A stretch of 64,000 nt of DNA. Origin: Sinonovacula constricta. Taxonomy: Eukaryota; Mollusca; Bivalvia; Cardiida; Solecurtidae. The DNA lies in contig CM017556.1 of assembly GCA_007844125.1 (NCBI GenBank), forward strand, positions 85,406,864 to 85,470,863. The letters are read 5' to 3'. The notes below the pieces were generated by a model. It ran no database searches. It worked only from the letters and a program-made list of their open reading frames with translations, and had not been told where the DNA came from. Each line of letters begins with the position of its first letter. Positions within the stretch are counted from its first letter, which is position 1. Both the position numbers and the translations under genes were made by a program. Shown one piece after another: positions 38,277-49,300 of the stretch.

Positions 38277-38985
38277 GGTTCACTTTATTGGCCTTGACAT
38301 TTTTGTACAGCTATCTCTGAGGTTTCACTTTGTTGGCCTTGACATTTTTTGTACAGCTATCTCCGAGATTTCACTTTGTTGGCCTTGACATTTTTTGTAC
38401 AGCTATCGCCGAGATTTCACTTTGTTGGCCTTGACATTTTTTGTACAGCTATCTCCGAGATTTCACTTTGTTGGCCTTGACATTTTTTGTACAGCTACCG
38501 CCGAGATTTCACTTTGTTGACCTTGACATTTTTTGTACAGCTATATCCGAGATTTCACTTTGTTGGCCTTGACATTTTTTGTACAGCTATCGCTGAGATT
38601 TCACTTTGTTGGCCTTGACATTTTTTGTACAGCTATCTCCGAGATTTCACTTTGTTGGCCTTGACATTTTTTGTACAGCTATCGCCGAGATTTCACTTTG
38701 CTGGCCTTGGCATTTTTGTACAGCTATCGCCGAGATTTCACTTTATTTGCCTTGACATATTTTGAACAGCTATCGCTGAGGTTTCACTTTGTAAACCTTG
38801 ACTTATTTTGTACAGCTATCGCCGAGGTTTCACTTTGTTTTCCTTGACATATTTTGTACAGCTATCGCTGAGGTTTCACTTTATTGGCCTTGTCATATTT
38901 TTTACAGCTATCCCTGAGGTTTCACTTTGTTGGCCTTGACGTATTTTGTACAGCTATCGCTGAGATTTCACTTTGTTGGCGTTGG
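38277..38985. repeat. 46-bp minisatellite, about 15 copies
   Basis: The unit contains TTCACTTTGTTGGCCTTGAC, ATTTTTTGTACAG and CTATCGCCGAGA. Unit starts fall at 38281, 38326, 38372, 38418 and so on, a 45 to 46 bp period. Early and central copies are almost identical; copies after about 38700 diverge. As 46 is not a multiple of three, no repeated peptide is encoded. Confidence 0.9.
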
Positions 38986-40659
38986 TCGCCAGGGTCGTGG
39001 CCAGTTTCCATACATGGCTTTTTATTTGGCTATACAGCAAAAGTGATAATCTTCTTGTCAGAAATTACACGATCTACAGCCTTGATATTTTGGTTTACAT
39101 GCTTCTTGGTGGTACTCTTTCAAGAGTTTTAATGTTTTTTTTTGGGTTTTTTTATCAATCGAAAAGCATAGACACCAGAAGCGTGGCTATTTTCCATATA
39201 TGTATATGTAGAGAAACTTTGAAAAACGTCTAATTACAAACTGTATGAACTAGAGCATTGATATTTGGTATATATGTTTCTTATGTAGCTCTCTATCAAG
39301 ATGATATTTGATTCGTTTAAACCATGGCCGCCAAAGGGTTGCCATTTTTCATATAAGGATAATAAGCTATATGGATAAACCTTGAAAAGCTTCTTGTCGT
39401 TTCAATATTAGGCTGTTCTGGAAAAAAATGAAAGTCTTCTTGTAATCAAACTACATGTCCTAGAGCTAGAGCTTGATTGGCTGACCCTCTATCAAATTTT
39501 TTTCAAAGATTTTTAATCTGTAAAATACGTCAAGTTGAAGCTGATAGTCCAACTGAGCTGACACATATTGGTTTATGTGTAATATGAAATACGTTTATTT
39601 TTTATGATTTCATTTACTATCGTCGGTAATTTTCTGTTTATATTTGAATATGAATTTGGTTAGAAACTAACCATGGATAAATCAGTTTTAATTTTGTCAT
39701 TTAGTTACGGTTGAGTTAAAAGTTGATATTAATACTTATGCAAAGTTAGCAGGTTGAAAAAGATTCGGTGTTCAGAGTGCCTTGTGGGGTTTAATGCTTG
39801 TGTTGAAAAATAATAACCTTCCGAATAAAGTTGCCACCTTTTGGCAGGGTATGAAAAGACCATTCACGTTGCAACTATAACTTAACACATCATGACTGAT
39901 TATACGGCTAGAGAACGAACATGCCTCTTATAGATATAAAACCTCCATAATTCAAACGTGAATGAAACGATAACTATGTGTATTTGCCCCAGCTTACCGA
40001 TAAGAGTACGCGTGACTTCGTTTATAGTTCGTGGTGTTTTTAAGATACGGTCAAAGGAATGCCGATCACTGAGCAGAAAGGTAGATTATTGGCTGCTGTA
40101 TTTTAAGTGTCGTCTATACGCAAACACGGGACTTATTTAGAGAACAAAATGATTGTCACGCACTGGCTTAAACCGGTCGTCTGGGAAATGCTGTAATCGT
40201 GTTGCGTTATATCTGCAGTTATTTCGCAATTGTTTAAAGTTTACCGACATCTCGTAAATTGGTTATGATTTGGTCATGAATACGTGTGTATATGTGTAAA
40301 TTTTAATTAAAGTTTATTTTCCAATAAATGGTCAATACGATAAGCACATTAAAGGTTGTAGCCGACCGTTTGGACTAACCTTTTTCTTCTCGAACTACCA
40401 AATAAGTCATTGTTACTTGAAAGGGTCACGAAAAATGCTACATATTGATGCCATATATCTGTATGAACAATGAAGCATATATTTCCACTTGTCTTTGCAA
40501 ACTGGTATTATCTGTCTGAGCCACGCTGAAGAGATAGCTATTTATAAACTAAGAAAACCACGCGACAACTAACTTTTGAGATCACGTTATATATCGCTAT
40601 CCAGGTAATCTGCTCTGACGTCGGTAACTATTTTTGGCAAAGATCACTATGGTTTGTCG

Positions 40660-41367
40660 TGTAACGCAGGCCGGCGCCCTCCAACGGTCACCCATCCGTA
40701 CACCGACCACGGTAACCGTTGCTTAACCGCGCAAATCGGGAAGCCGCTGAAACCACGTCGCTAAAGAGTTAACCCAGCAGCGAGGCTGGTTTGAAGCGCT
40801 TACATTTCTACCCCTGCGGTCGTTACATTACTCCCCCCTCCGAGAAGTCTCGTCCCGAGACTTGGCCTGGGAAGTTCCGTGGGCACGCAACTCCAGTCCG
40901 GCAGTTCACTATCCCACCGCTGCCACCAATGTAACGCAGGCCGGCGCCCTCCAACGGTCACCCATCCGTACACCGACCAAGGTAACCGTTGCTTAACCGC
41001 GCAAATCGGGAAGCCGTTGAAACCGCGTCGCTAAAGAGTTAACCCAGCAGCGAGGCTGGTTTGAAGCGCTTATATTTCTACCCCTGCGGTCGTTACATTA
41101 CTCCCCCCTCCGAGAAGTCTCGTCCCGAGACTTGGCCTGGGAAGTTCCGTGGGCACGCAACTCCAGTCCGGCAGTTGACTATCCCACCGCTGCCACCAAT
41201 GTAACGCAGGCCGGCGCCCTCCAACGGTCACCCATCCGTACACCGACCACGGTAACCGTTGCTTAACCGCGCAAATCGGGAAGCCGTTGAAACCGCGTCG
41301 CTAAAGAGTTAACCCAGCAGCGAGGCTGGTTTGAAGCGCTTATATTTCTACCCCTGCGGTCGTAACA
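40660..41367 (-). mobile_element. Tandem TRIM-like LTR mini-retrotransposon
   Basis: Three nearly identical 168-bp LTRs (40660..40827, 40930..41097, 41200..41367), each TG...CA with inverted ends TGTAACG/CGTTACA, are separated by two 102-bp internal regions. On the - strand each internal region starts one base after an LTR with an 18-nt primer site (41181..41198 and 40911..40928 on +, ATCCCACCGCTGCCACCA). This equals the 3' end of tRNA-Leu(AAG) plus CCA. Each ends in a purine tract GGAGGGGGGAGTAA before the next LTR. GTCG flanks both sides as a 4-bp target duplication. There is no gag or pol, so it must be mobilised in trans. The layout LTR-int-LTR-int-LTR fits a TRIM with unequal recombination or tandem insertion. 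Confidence 0.85.
40911..40928 (-). promoter_or_regulatory. Retroelement primer-binding site (tRNA-Leu)
   Basis: TGGTGGCAGCGGTGGGAT on the - strand, one base after the LTR end, is perfectly complementary to the 3' end of metazoan tRNA-Leu(AAG) including CCA. An identical second copy sits at 41181..41198. Confidence 0.8.
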
Positions 41368-41402
41368 GTCGCTTATTTATAGACTTAAAAAGAATAACAT
41401 TC

Positions 41403-41403
41403 A

Positions 41404-41448
<45 letters not shown>

Positions 41449-41458
41449 TGTGTGTGCT
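41403..41458. repeat. (GT)n/(CGTG)n microsatellite
   Basis: GT repeats followed by CGTG repeats, inside the family T element between the LTR array and the right end. Confidence 0.9.
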
Positions 41459-42066
41459 TGTGCTTTTTGTAATTTCTACTAATGATAAGGACAGTGCACA
41501 AAATCGTCTCTACTGAGACTTAAGACTTAAGTATGGGTCTATGCAGAAATGGTTCCCAAATTCATCCAACTAGTGGTAGGATATTGTTACATGTGTAAAA
41601 TCTATGCAAACTGTCGAACACCACCTTTAAAAAATATCGGTAAATGTGTAACTTTTGTCATGTAAGATGGAAATATATATACATGCAACGGTACTTTTAA
41701 GAACATTTTCTTGCTGATTTAAATGTATCATTTCAAGAGGTTTCAAACTTGGAAATCACTTGAGCGTAATATAAACGTGTGCCGCTTTCAAGGGTAGTTA
41801 TTTGATTTGTGTATTCCTCATCAAGCACATGTCATATACAGTTTATGTGTCAGGTGTTCACAGTTAAAATCAATAAAAATTATTTAATAATTTGTACAGT
41901 ACTTGCTTGCATATCTTTTTATCAAATTTTAAGTAGTGAGATGATATATCAACGTTAGCCAATAGATGGTAAATTTTGACAGGTAAAATGTATGCTTAAA
42001 GATCGTTATTCGAAAGATTTATGTATTTTGTCTAAAATATCATATGTTAATAATTTACAAATGTGA

Positions 42067-42087
42067 ATGAAAGAAGTTAGAAGATAG
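42067..42087 (+). promoter_or_regulatory. Possible six-codon upstream ORF of the AdoMetDC gene
   Basis: ATG AAA GAA GTT AGA AGA TAG (MKEVRR, stop) lies 133 bases before the AMD1 ATG, directly after an ATG-TGA. Mammalian AMD1 mRNA has a six-codon uORF that senses polyamines. Here the peptide differs, and I cannot tell whether this stretch is transcribed. No other ATG lies between it and the main start. Confidence 0.25.
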
Positions 42088-42220
42088 AACGGGCTCGTGA
42101 TCCAAGGGGGCACAACTGCAACACGCCTGATTTGACATTTAGCCTTGACCTTACTGAGCACGAGCAACGGTACAGTATATTTCCAGTGAGTGGTAGGCAC
42201 AACGGTTATATCACAGAAAC

Positions 42221-42333
42221 ATGGCAAGCGTTCAGCAAGAAAGCTTCTTTGAAGGGACGGAGAAATTACTGGAAGTTTGGTTCTCAACGACCAACCCAGG
42301 AAAAGGCTCGCAGGATTTAAGGACCGTTGAAAG
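42221..42333 (+). CDS. AMD1: S-adenosylmethionine decarboxylase proenzyme, first coding exon
   Basis: AdoMetDC decarboxylates S-adenosylmethionine to supply aminopropyl groups for spermidine and spermine. ATG at 42221 (context AAACATGG) opens 37 codons. The sequence ESFFEGTEKLLEVWFS followed by GSQDLRTVER matches the N-terminus of eukaryotic AdoMetDC; the two Glu of FFEGTE correspond to human Glu8 and Glu11 in the active site. The exon ends at GAAAG|GTACTA in phase 2 inside the Arg codon, which I believe is where animal AMD1 exon 1 ends. The pyruvoyl-forming Ser (human Ser68) and the rest of the enzyme are not in this exon. I looked for SEWDILLKDVQC-like and later segments downstream and found none, so the remaining exons are probably beyond 64 kb or too small to see. 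Confidence 0.88.
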
Positions 42334-43178
42334 GTACTACCATTTTAATATGTTAATTCATCTTAGGTGCCGGTACCGATGTAATGGGTTTCCGCGATCT
42401 GTCACTCGCATGTTACCGTTTACGTATCTCGACACCGGTTTGCATGTAGTACACGTTAATGACTTTCCACCGGATTTGCCCTGGCCCTTTTACAGTGAAC
42501 CTGTTCATTTCTTAGCCCGGGTGTAAAACTTGCGTCGAAAGACAATTATGAACGTCGCAAACACCACAATGCAGGTGCTAACCTGAAGATGATATGCTTA
42601 TGAGTTGTGTATATATATATGACAATTTTATAAATGGTTTAAGCCCTACATAAATTACTTGAGTGTATTTGTAATATTATATCATGTAACTATATGAATT
42701 TATAGTGTATTATACGTTTTTTGTGGTGATGGAATGAAGAAGCATTAAGTTTATTTTCACAAAAGTGATATGCACTATTTAAACTGAGTAGAAAAGAACA
42801 CATACATTTAGTTTTATAAATAGTGTTGTCTCTTTGTTGTTGTTTTTTTTAAATTTGGCATTAACTAAAAACACATTCATATTTTGCTATAAACTTTTTT
42901 GAAATTCTATTTTTATTTATTTAACTTTACCATGTGGTTGCTAGGGCCATTCAGGTGGGCAATAGAAATGTAAAAAATACTGCTTAGTCCGCATAAATGT
43001 TAAGAAGCAACTATATGTATTTGTAATCAAATACTTAAAACAAACACAGGACTGAACTAATAAAAGTACTATACACTTGCTCATTAAAACCCTAATAATA
43101 AGGTTTTTTTTATTAGTATTTTTTTTTATTAGTATTGATTTTACTATTTGTAGATAGAGAATGACATAGAAGTATAAG
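42334..43178. other. Start of presumed AMD1 intron 1
   Basis: AT-rich DNA after the GTACTA donor, with no repeat or exon recognised. The remainder to 64 kb consists of repeat insertions separated by similar unique sequence. Confidence 0.4.
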
Positions 43179-43430
43179 GGGTCGCCCGTGGGGTAGTGGT
43201 ATTGTCGTTGTTTGTAACTCCTCTGACTGCTTAGCCTCTTACCACATGTAGGTTAGAGTCCCACATTCAGGGCGAAGGACTTAATGTGGGAAGGTCGTCC
43301 AGCTGATTGAGGTGAGCCGGTGGTTCTACCCAGAAATTTGCCTGGGGTCTTTCTTCACCAAAAAAAGCTTGGCGTTGCTATAATAATCATAACTGGTCGC
43401 TGCAATGTATTTCAAAAACAAAAACATAAC
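43179..43430 (+). repeat. SINE family B, complete + strand copy
   Basis: Head GGGGTCGCCCGTGGGGTAGTGG and GTAGGTTAGAGTCCCAC, then GGACTTAATGTGGGAAGG, GAGCCGGTGGTTCTACCC, CCTGGGGTCTTTCTTC and a CAAAAACA-rich tail. The best copy for defining the family's order. Confidence 0.7.
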
Positions 43431-43449
43431 AAAACAGAAGTATAAGAGG

Positions 43450-43545
43450 AGCATTAAAAAAAGTCAGCCTCCACTGGGATTCGAACCATAGACCTCCCCA
43501 ATACTAGCCGGGCGCTTTACCAAATGAACTATAGCAGCGCTGTGA
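43450..43545 (-). repeat. tRNA-like SINE head (family E)
   Basis: The - strand reads GCTATAGTTCATTTGGTAAAG, CCCGGCTAGTATTGGGGAGG and GGTTCGAATCCCAGTGGAGG, a near-complete tRNA-like cloverleaf region without a pairing acceptor stem, followed by a T run. Most likely a short tRNA-derived retroposon rather than a tRNA gene. Confidence 0.5.
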
Positions 43546-43612
43546 ACAAACTACCCGTGAAACTGTTACAAAAGTTTTCAATTGCAAACAGAATGTACAT
43601 ATTAGAAATTTC

Positions 43613-44486
43613 CAGGGCTCCCGCTGCCATGCAAAAAATGCGCCATTGGCGTAAAATAAAAAAAAGTGGCTCATTTTTTTAAAAATTGGCGCATCCTTAT
43701 GGCGCACAATTTTTTCGGCATTATTTTTTTGTGAATTGCTAAGTGGCCAAGACTGGTAACCATTTCTACGCGTACTGTGATTCGCTAGCAAGGAGAAGCT
43801 CGATAACCAGTCAAGCTTGAGCGGCGGCCTTCACCTTGGAGGGCATTGTTGTGTTGACATGTTGTGTACATAACTGCTGAATAAACATCGCCTCAGGGAA
43901 GGATTAGTGTAATTTGCGAGACGATAATTAAGCAGCCAGCCGAATGTTTGTTGCGATCATTAATTGGACAGTACCGGATTGTCGATTAATAACAATTAAT
44001 GATACAATGCTGTGGATCAATTTGATTTCAAACTTTCTTTTCAAAGGTGGGCTGCACACAAGACTCGAAGGATCCTGCAGTAAATGTGAAAGGGACTCTG
44101 TACCTCTGCATACAATGTACAAAATGTAAATACTAAACCATGACTTTTGCTTTCATTGTAACTGCATATAATGGTAAAAGTAGGATATTGCCTAAAGGCG
44201 ACATAGACATACTAAATGTATATAAAATATACAAATGTTTATGTAAATAAAACGTAAAAAAAGGAAGTTCACGTTTTTTTAATTTTCAATTCAATAACAC
44301 TACAAAAAGTATTTTAAAAAGAATTACGTGTTAACAAACATACATATACATACTACAAAAAAAACATTAAAATAGATGTGTAACTTTGGCTCATAAAAAT
44401 GGCTCATGAAATAAAAAAGTGGCTCATAATTTTCAAATTTGGCTCATTGGTTGGCTCGGACCAACAAAACCCCAGAGGGAGCCCTG
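43613..44486. mobile_element. Non-autonomous CAGGG-ended DNA transposon, 874 bp
   Basis: Ends CAGGGCTCCCGCTG and CAGAGGGAGCCCTG form a 10-bp perfect inverted repeat. AATTTC directly flanks both sides. No transposase frame; the interior repeats GGCTCAT/GGCGCA motifs. CAGGG ends suggest hAT, though 6 bp is short for the 8-bp duplication of that superfamily. Confidence 0.65.
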
Positions 44487-44711
44487 AATTTCTTTAATTG
44501 AAGGGTTACAAAATAAAAAACAGAATGAAAACTGATGTATGCTTATTGAATGTCACTCCCAGAAATTATTTAAAGTGCTACAGAGGTGGTGTTTTTTGGT
44601 AATATATATGCATATCCTTTAGCATTGCCTTCAAAGCAGTACTATGTTGTAAACACTTAATATGTGCATTGTCATGTTAGACTCTAATATTTTGTCTTTA
44701 TGGGGTCACAC

Positions 44712-45000
44712 TGGCCGCAATAGCTGATGTGGTAAAGCATTGACTTGCGCGTCGGGAGGTCTTGGGTTCAAACCCCGGACATGTCAAACCAAAGACTTAA
44801 AAGTTGGTAGTAGTGGCTTCCCTACTAACGCTTGGGGCTAAGGGGACAACATTATGCTTGACTCGTTGGTTTCAGTATAATGGGCCAGCTGGGTTCGGTC
44901 CCTGGGCATCTCATAAGTGGCTCTGTGCTATAATGATAGAAATATCGCTGCACCGTATTGGCAAAAATGTTGGCAAATCCCATCCCATCCCTTTATGGGC
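44712..45000 (+). repeat. SINE family A
   Basis: Head GGCCGCAATAGCTGATGTGG, B box GGGTTCAAACCCC, body through GACTCGTTGGTTTCAGTATAATGG to GGCAAAAATGTTGGC, then an A-rich tail. More diverged than the 12003 copy. Confidence 0.75.
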
Positions 45001-45119
45001 TCATATTGAAAGAAAAAAAAAAATCAATTGAAGCTTATATTAAAGGTATGATCTTTGTAATTTGAGACTAATTATTTTGAGCAGTTAATGATTTATTATC
45101 TCATTCAAATGTTATTTCA

Positions 45120-45345
45120 AAATTGTAGTGGAATAGCTCCCTTTGTAACGCCAACGCAAATAAAGGGTAGTTACACAACTGGTTGGCCCTTAGTCAGGAT
45201 AATATGTCTGGGTGTGGTATCATTATAGGTGTTTCACAGCATAATGTCCACAGTGAAGGTAGCACTATATCTGCTCCAATAGGACACGTCTCCAATTAAC
45301 TGAAATATGGTACTGTTTGTGGGACAATAAAACCAACCAACAAAA
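45120..45345 (+). repeat. SINE family C body
   Basis: GTGGAATAGCTCCCTTTGTAACG, GGGTAGTTACACAACTGGTTGG, GGGTGTGGTATCAT, ACAGTGAAGGTAGCACTATATC and GGGACAATAAAACCAACC match the 63320 copy. The tRNA-like head is missing. Confidence 0.65.
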
Positions 45346-46724
45346 AATAGAGTGTACTTTAGTTCAAGTAAAAGCAAAAGAGGTATAATTCACAGCTATA
45401 GAAGGTAAAGAATGGTTTGACAACCCTCTTACTAGTTATGGTAGGCAAGGCCAATCCCAGGGATGGTTGACATGCAGCTAACATTTTAAACTTATATAAA
45501 TTGGTCATATGAACACTTACAACTTCTTGTATAATTTGTTAATCTGTTAACCATATTGTAAGCCATCACATGGTATCATCATCATCATCTATTTTTACTC
45601 TCTGTTATCTAGTCACATGTTAGATAGGTCTCTTCCCTAGGGCTATCTTAAGACTTTTCTCCATCCATTGCACATGTTGTCTTTAAGTGAGATGTGGCTG
45701 TCCTAGATCTAGTATATAAACATTTAAAATACAAAATTGTTGTCATCATAACCATATTATTTTGTGAATCAGAATCATCATTAGCAAAGTGAATTCTACG
45801 ATTGTTCGCAACAGGTTTATTTTAAAACAGACATTAAAGCATGCCTACTGGGTATTGTAAAGGAGGTGCGTTTTTATCCTAGCCGTATCCTTCTGTATTT
45901 GTTTGTAAACCATAAACATTCTTAGGTACTTGAATAAGTCTTTATGAAGAAAACTAGATACCTTGCCATAAAATAGTGCATATTTTAAAGAGAAACCTCC
46001 CTTTATGAGCTTGTTGATTCAGATTTTCACTATTGGCTTACACTTACCTGCAAAATTTAATCAAACACCTCTAGCCAGGAGCTTTTGATCTAGATTTACA
46101 CTTGTTGTCTTGACCTTATCACTATGTTCTTAACAGGTAAAGAGCTAGTAAAATCAGTATATACTTAAATGTAGAGGGGTCGGGGCAGAATGATAAGGTG
46201 CAGCATGTGTTCCAAGCATGCACTTACGACTATTATAGATAAAGGAATGACAGAACATATTGCTGTCTTTTATAAGAAATGTATAGATTTCTTTTTTTTT
46301 GCTTTAACATATGTTGTATTCTGATCAAGCTCAGTGTTGCCGCATCAGTACTGTTCTATAACTTTGTATCATCCAGATGTTGCTTTTAATTAACCCGTAT
46401 CATGCTTACCAGGCGAAGGGTTCAATGGCTGAGATTTTAACATTTACCAGAGGAAATTGTGTTAATTTGTTTATACTTTTGTGTTTGTGTGTTACTGCAC
46501 ACATCTAGTTTGCAGTAGGTTTAGAATTTAGAAATGATAAATGGAATAAAGTATTTATTGTATATGAATGTTTGAATATATAATTCACTGTTGATAGAAA
46601 AACTGATAGAAAAAATGTATTTAAACTTTTGAAAACCTTCACATGCCTCACTGATCAGCTACGAGTTTTGTTAGTTTTGTTTTATTCTGAAGTTCCTTGC
46701 AGCAACACAGTTAGTGTCATAAAG

Positions 46725-46820
46725 CAAAGTCCACCTATTTTGGTTAATGAAGACCCCAGACTAATGTCGGGATAGAACTACCAGCGAACTGCAAGTCAGC
46801 TGGAAGACCTCCCCACTGGA
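46725..46820 (-). repeat. SINE family B fragment
   Basis: GAAGACCCCAGACTAATG, GATAGAACTACCAGCG and GTCAGCTGGAAGACCTCCC match the middle of the family. Both ends are missing. Confidence 0.55.
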
Positions 46821-47989
46821 ACCGCAATGGTTCATTGCGGTGCAGCTTAAAAACTGTATTACATGGCTCCAATTCTATGCACTGTACACTGGCAGTGAAT
46901 TTTAATTCAGTTCTATATTAAGATACTATTGTCCATCTTGGATAATAAGAAATTTAATGGAAATTTTATTTTAATTTGTTAAAACTTATTTTAATGTCAA
47001 TCAATGAATATGTTTCTGCCATTTGCAACTTTGTATAAATGAAATCTAAGCAATCGATCATTTGAAGAGAAATGTCTGCTGTCATTGGAAACTGTGTGTA
47101 AATCAATACGCCTTTCATTATTATATAATGTGGCTGATAAAAACATGAAATTGTCCATCCACCAACCATGTTCCAGCAGTAAATTCTTTATTATTAACTA
47201 CACTTCAATTTAACTATACCATCTTACAGACGTACTGGTGCATTTGAAGGCATGGTGCGCATAACATTTACAAAAGGAACATAAGAAAAAGATCCCTTAA
47301 GAATTACCACATTTAAATCTGAACTAACTCTAGACAAAGGCAAACAGGGTTAATGTAAAAGTGAACCCCCCCCCACAGAAACGAGACAGAACACGCAACA
47401 AGAAAAAACAGTAGTTACCCATCTTGGAACTGTCAGTCGGCAAAAGGACTGACTGGGGTGCTTAAACCTACAAGTTGAACTGTTGAGGTTAAAGGCATCT
47501 CGAAAGGAATGTGGTATCCCACTGAGCCAGGCCCCCACATGCTATGACCAGACCTGCTAATTGCTGGTCATCACTGCATGGAGTCTTTAGCCAACATAGT
47601 ACTAATCTGTCACAGTAATACCTCTGATGGGTTAATGCAAAACTAAATTACCTGCTAGTATGGATGTGAGACAGTAGGCTAGTTTTGCACAAAGCCACAA
47701 ACATTATTGTTAGTGATAATGTGGGTTGTTTACTATATGATCCCTTACAAATTCTTTATTGCATTAATTACTAGGTGTCAATTTTGTAACTGCAAGATTA
47801 TGTATTTATTTCATAGCTAAATATTTAATTTTGAAAATACATGAGAGATACAAGTTTTAGTATTCAAAATCACTTAAAATGAGTCTGAAGGACATTATTC
47901 TGACAATGAATGACTTTTTAAATTGCTTTTGTTAGAAACGTTTCGTTACATTTTACAAATCCAAATAAAATATAACTTAAAATATATAT

Positions 47990-48218
47990 GAGAACTAAAA
48001 GAATGAAAGAAATTACAAAATGTATAAGAAATAACAAAATCAACCAACAAAGTAAGAAAGAAAACAAATAAAGATATATATATATCTTTATTTGTTTTCT
48101 TTCTTATATATATATATATATATATGAACTAAAAGAAATATATATATAAATCTTTGTTTGTTTTCTTTGTTGATTTTGTTATTTCTTATACATTTTGTAA
48201 TTTCTTTCATTCTTTTAG

Positions 48219-48305
<87 letters not shown>
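47990..48305. repeat. Foldback repeat with (TA)n arms
   Basis: GAACTAAAAGAATGAAAGAAA and the following 60 bases (47994..48079) recur inverted at about 48147..48223, separated by a second small hairpin (AAGAAAGAAAACAAATAAAG and its complement near 48075..48105) and TA runs. A TA microsatellite continues to 48307. It would form a long cruciform. Confidence 0.8.
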
Positions 48306-48315
<10 letters not shown>

Positions 48316-48599
48316 TGCGTAATTGGTATATTCACAACTGTTTCCTTTACAAACTGTGAATGACTATGTTCAACCCCCAGATATAGCATACATACACTTG
48401 GATCTTGAACAATACCTGTGTGACAGACACATGGTTACAGACTGTGGCAGCCTGGCTTATCAGAAAACAGATGCCCTCACATGCTGGGTGGGGCAATAAA
48501 TGGGGGGGGTCACTTATATAAGGCTCTTGAGATCCCTTTAAGGTTATATTTACGGTCATTGTAGTGGGTGCACATGTCACAGTCAATTCATTGTGTCAA

Positions 48600-48835
48600 T
48601 TTGGGGATCTGTGGGCAAGTGGTAGAGCCGCAGACCTGAAACTTCTATGATTGCTCAGACTCTCACAGCTTGACTTTGAATTCCCATCTGGAAAAGGATT
48701 AAATATTTCATCTTCCAGCTGACCTGTGTTGCACCAGTGGTTCTACCCAGATGTTTGTCTGTTTTATTTCCCTCCACTTTAAGTAGATGGTCATCACTAT
48801 AATAATCATGACTGTGATCCTTTTATGAATTTAAA
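48600..48835 (+). repeat. SINE family B
   Basis: Head GGGGATCTGTGGGCAAGTGG, worn B box, then CCAGCTGACCTGTG, CACCAGTGGTTCTACCCAG and CACTATAATAATCATGACTG. Confidence 0.6.
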
Positions 48836-48889
48836 AACAGAACAAATCTGTTAACATCAATGGGATATTTCTTGCATATGTTATCATAA

Positions 48890-49110
48890 GGGGCTTCCAT
48901 GGCGTAGAGTAACAGACTTGTAACACCTCTGACTGGTTAGCCTCCCGCAGTGTGGGTTTGAGTTCCATTTAGTGTGATGGACTTGATGTGGGAAGGTCTT
49001 CCAGGTGACCTGTGGTATGCCGGTGGTTCCTCCATCAAAATAGCTGGATGTCGCTATAATGATCATAAATGGTTTCTTCGAGATGTATTTAATAACAAAA
49101 CAGTATTTGT
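48890..49110 (+). repeat. SINE family B
   Basis: Follows the previous copy by about 50 bases in the same orientation: CTCTGACTGGTTAGCCTCC, GTGGGTTTGAGTTCC, GGACTTGATGTGGGAAGG, TGCCGGTGGTTCC, GTCGCTATAATGATCATAAATGG. Confidence 0.6.
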
Positions 49111-49300
49111 CATTTCAAGATTGACGTCAAACAGTATATCATCAAAATTAAATGGGCTCGTGTAACTGCAGATTGTCCTAAATGTAAGGCATCATAGAAA
49201 CTGAAACTGAAACCTAAATTGATAATTCCATTAGGTTTTGGAAGGAGTGAATAGTTACCGCTTTACCAACCACACGAAAGGTTTTCAGCTGACTTAAGAC

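Larger units (their letters stand above)
40353..41626 (-). mobile_element. TTAA-flanked element, family T, hosting an LTR insertion
   Basis: The left end AGGTTGTAGCCGACCGTTTGG is a reversed family T right end. The right end GCAAACTGTCGAACACCACCT is a reversed left end, followed inward by TTGTTACATGTGTA, also seen reversed in the copies at 56960 and 57450. TTAA occurs at 40349..40352 and 41627..41630. About 710 bp of the 1274 bp is a later LTR array (40660..41367); a GT microsatellite lies beside it. Confidence 0.65.

Noticed and set aside
38277..38985. CRISPR-like array
   Set aside because: Units are contiguous with no unique spacers, and the genome is eukaryotic; it is a minisatellite.
42132..42320. 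Open frame overlapping the AMD1 exon in another frame
   Set aside because: It begins at TTG, not ATG, and runs out of frame across the FFEGTEKLLEVW coding sequence.
48154..48389. Tyr-Ile repeat protein
   Set aside because: Translation of the TA microsatellite next to the foldback repeat.
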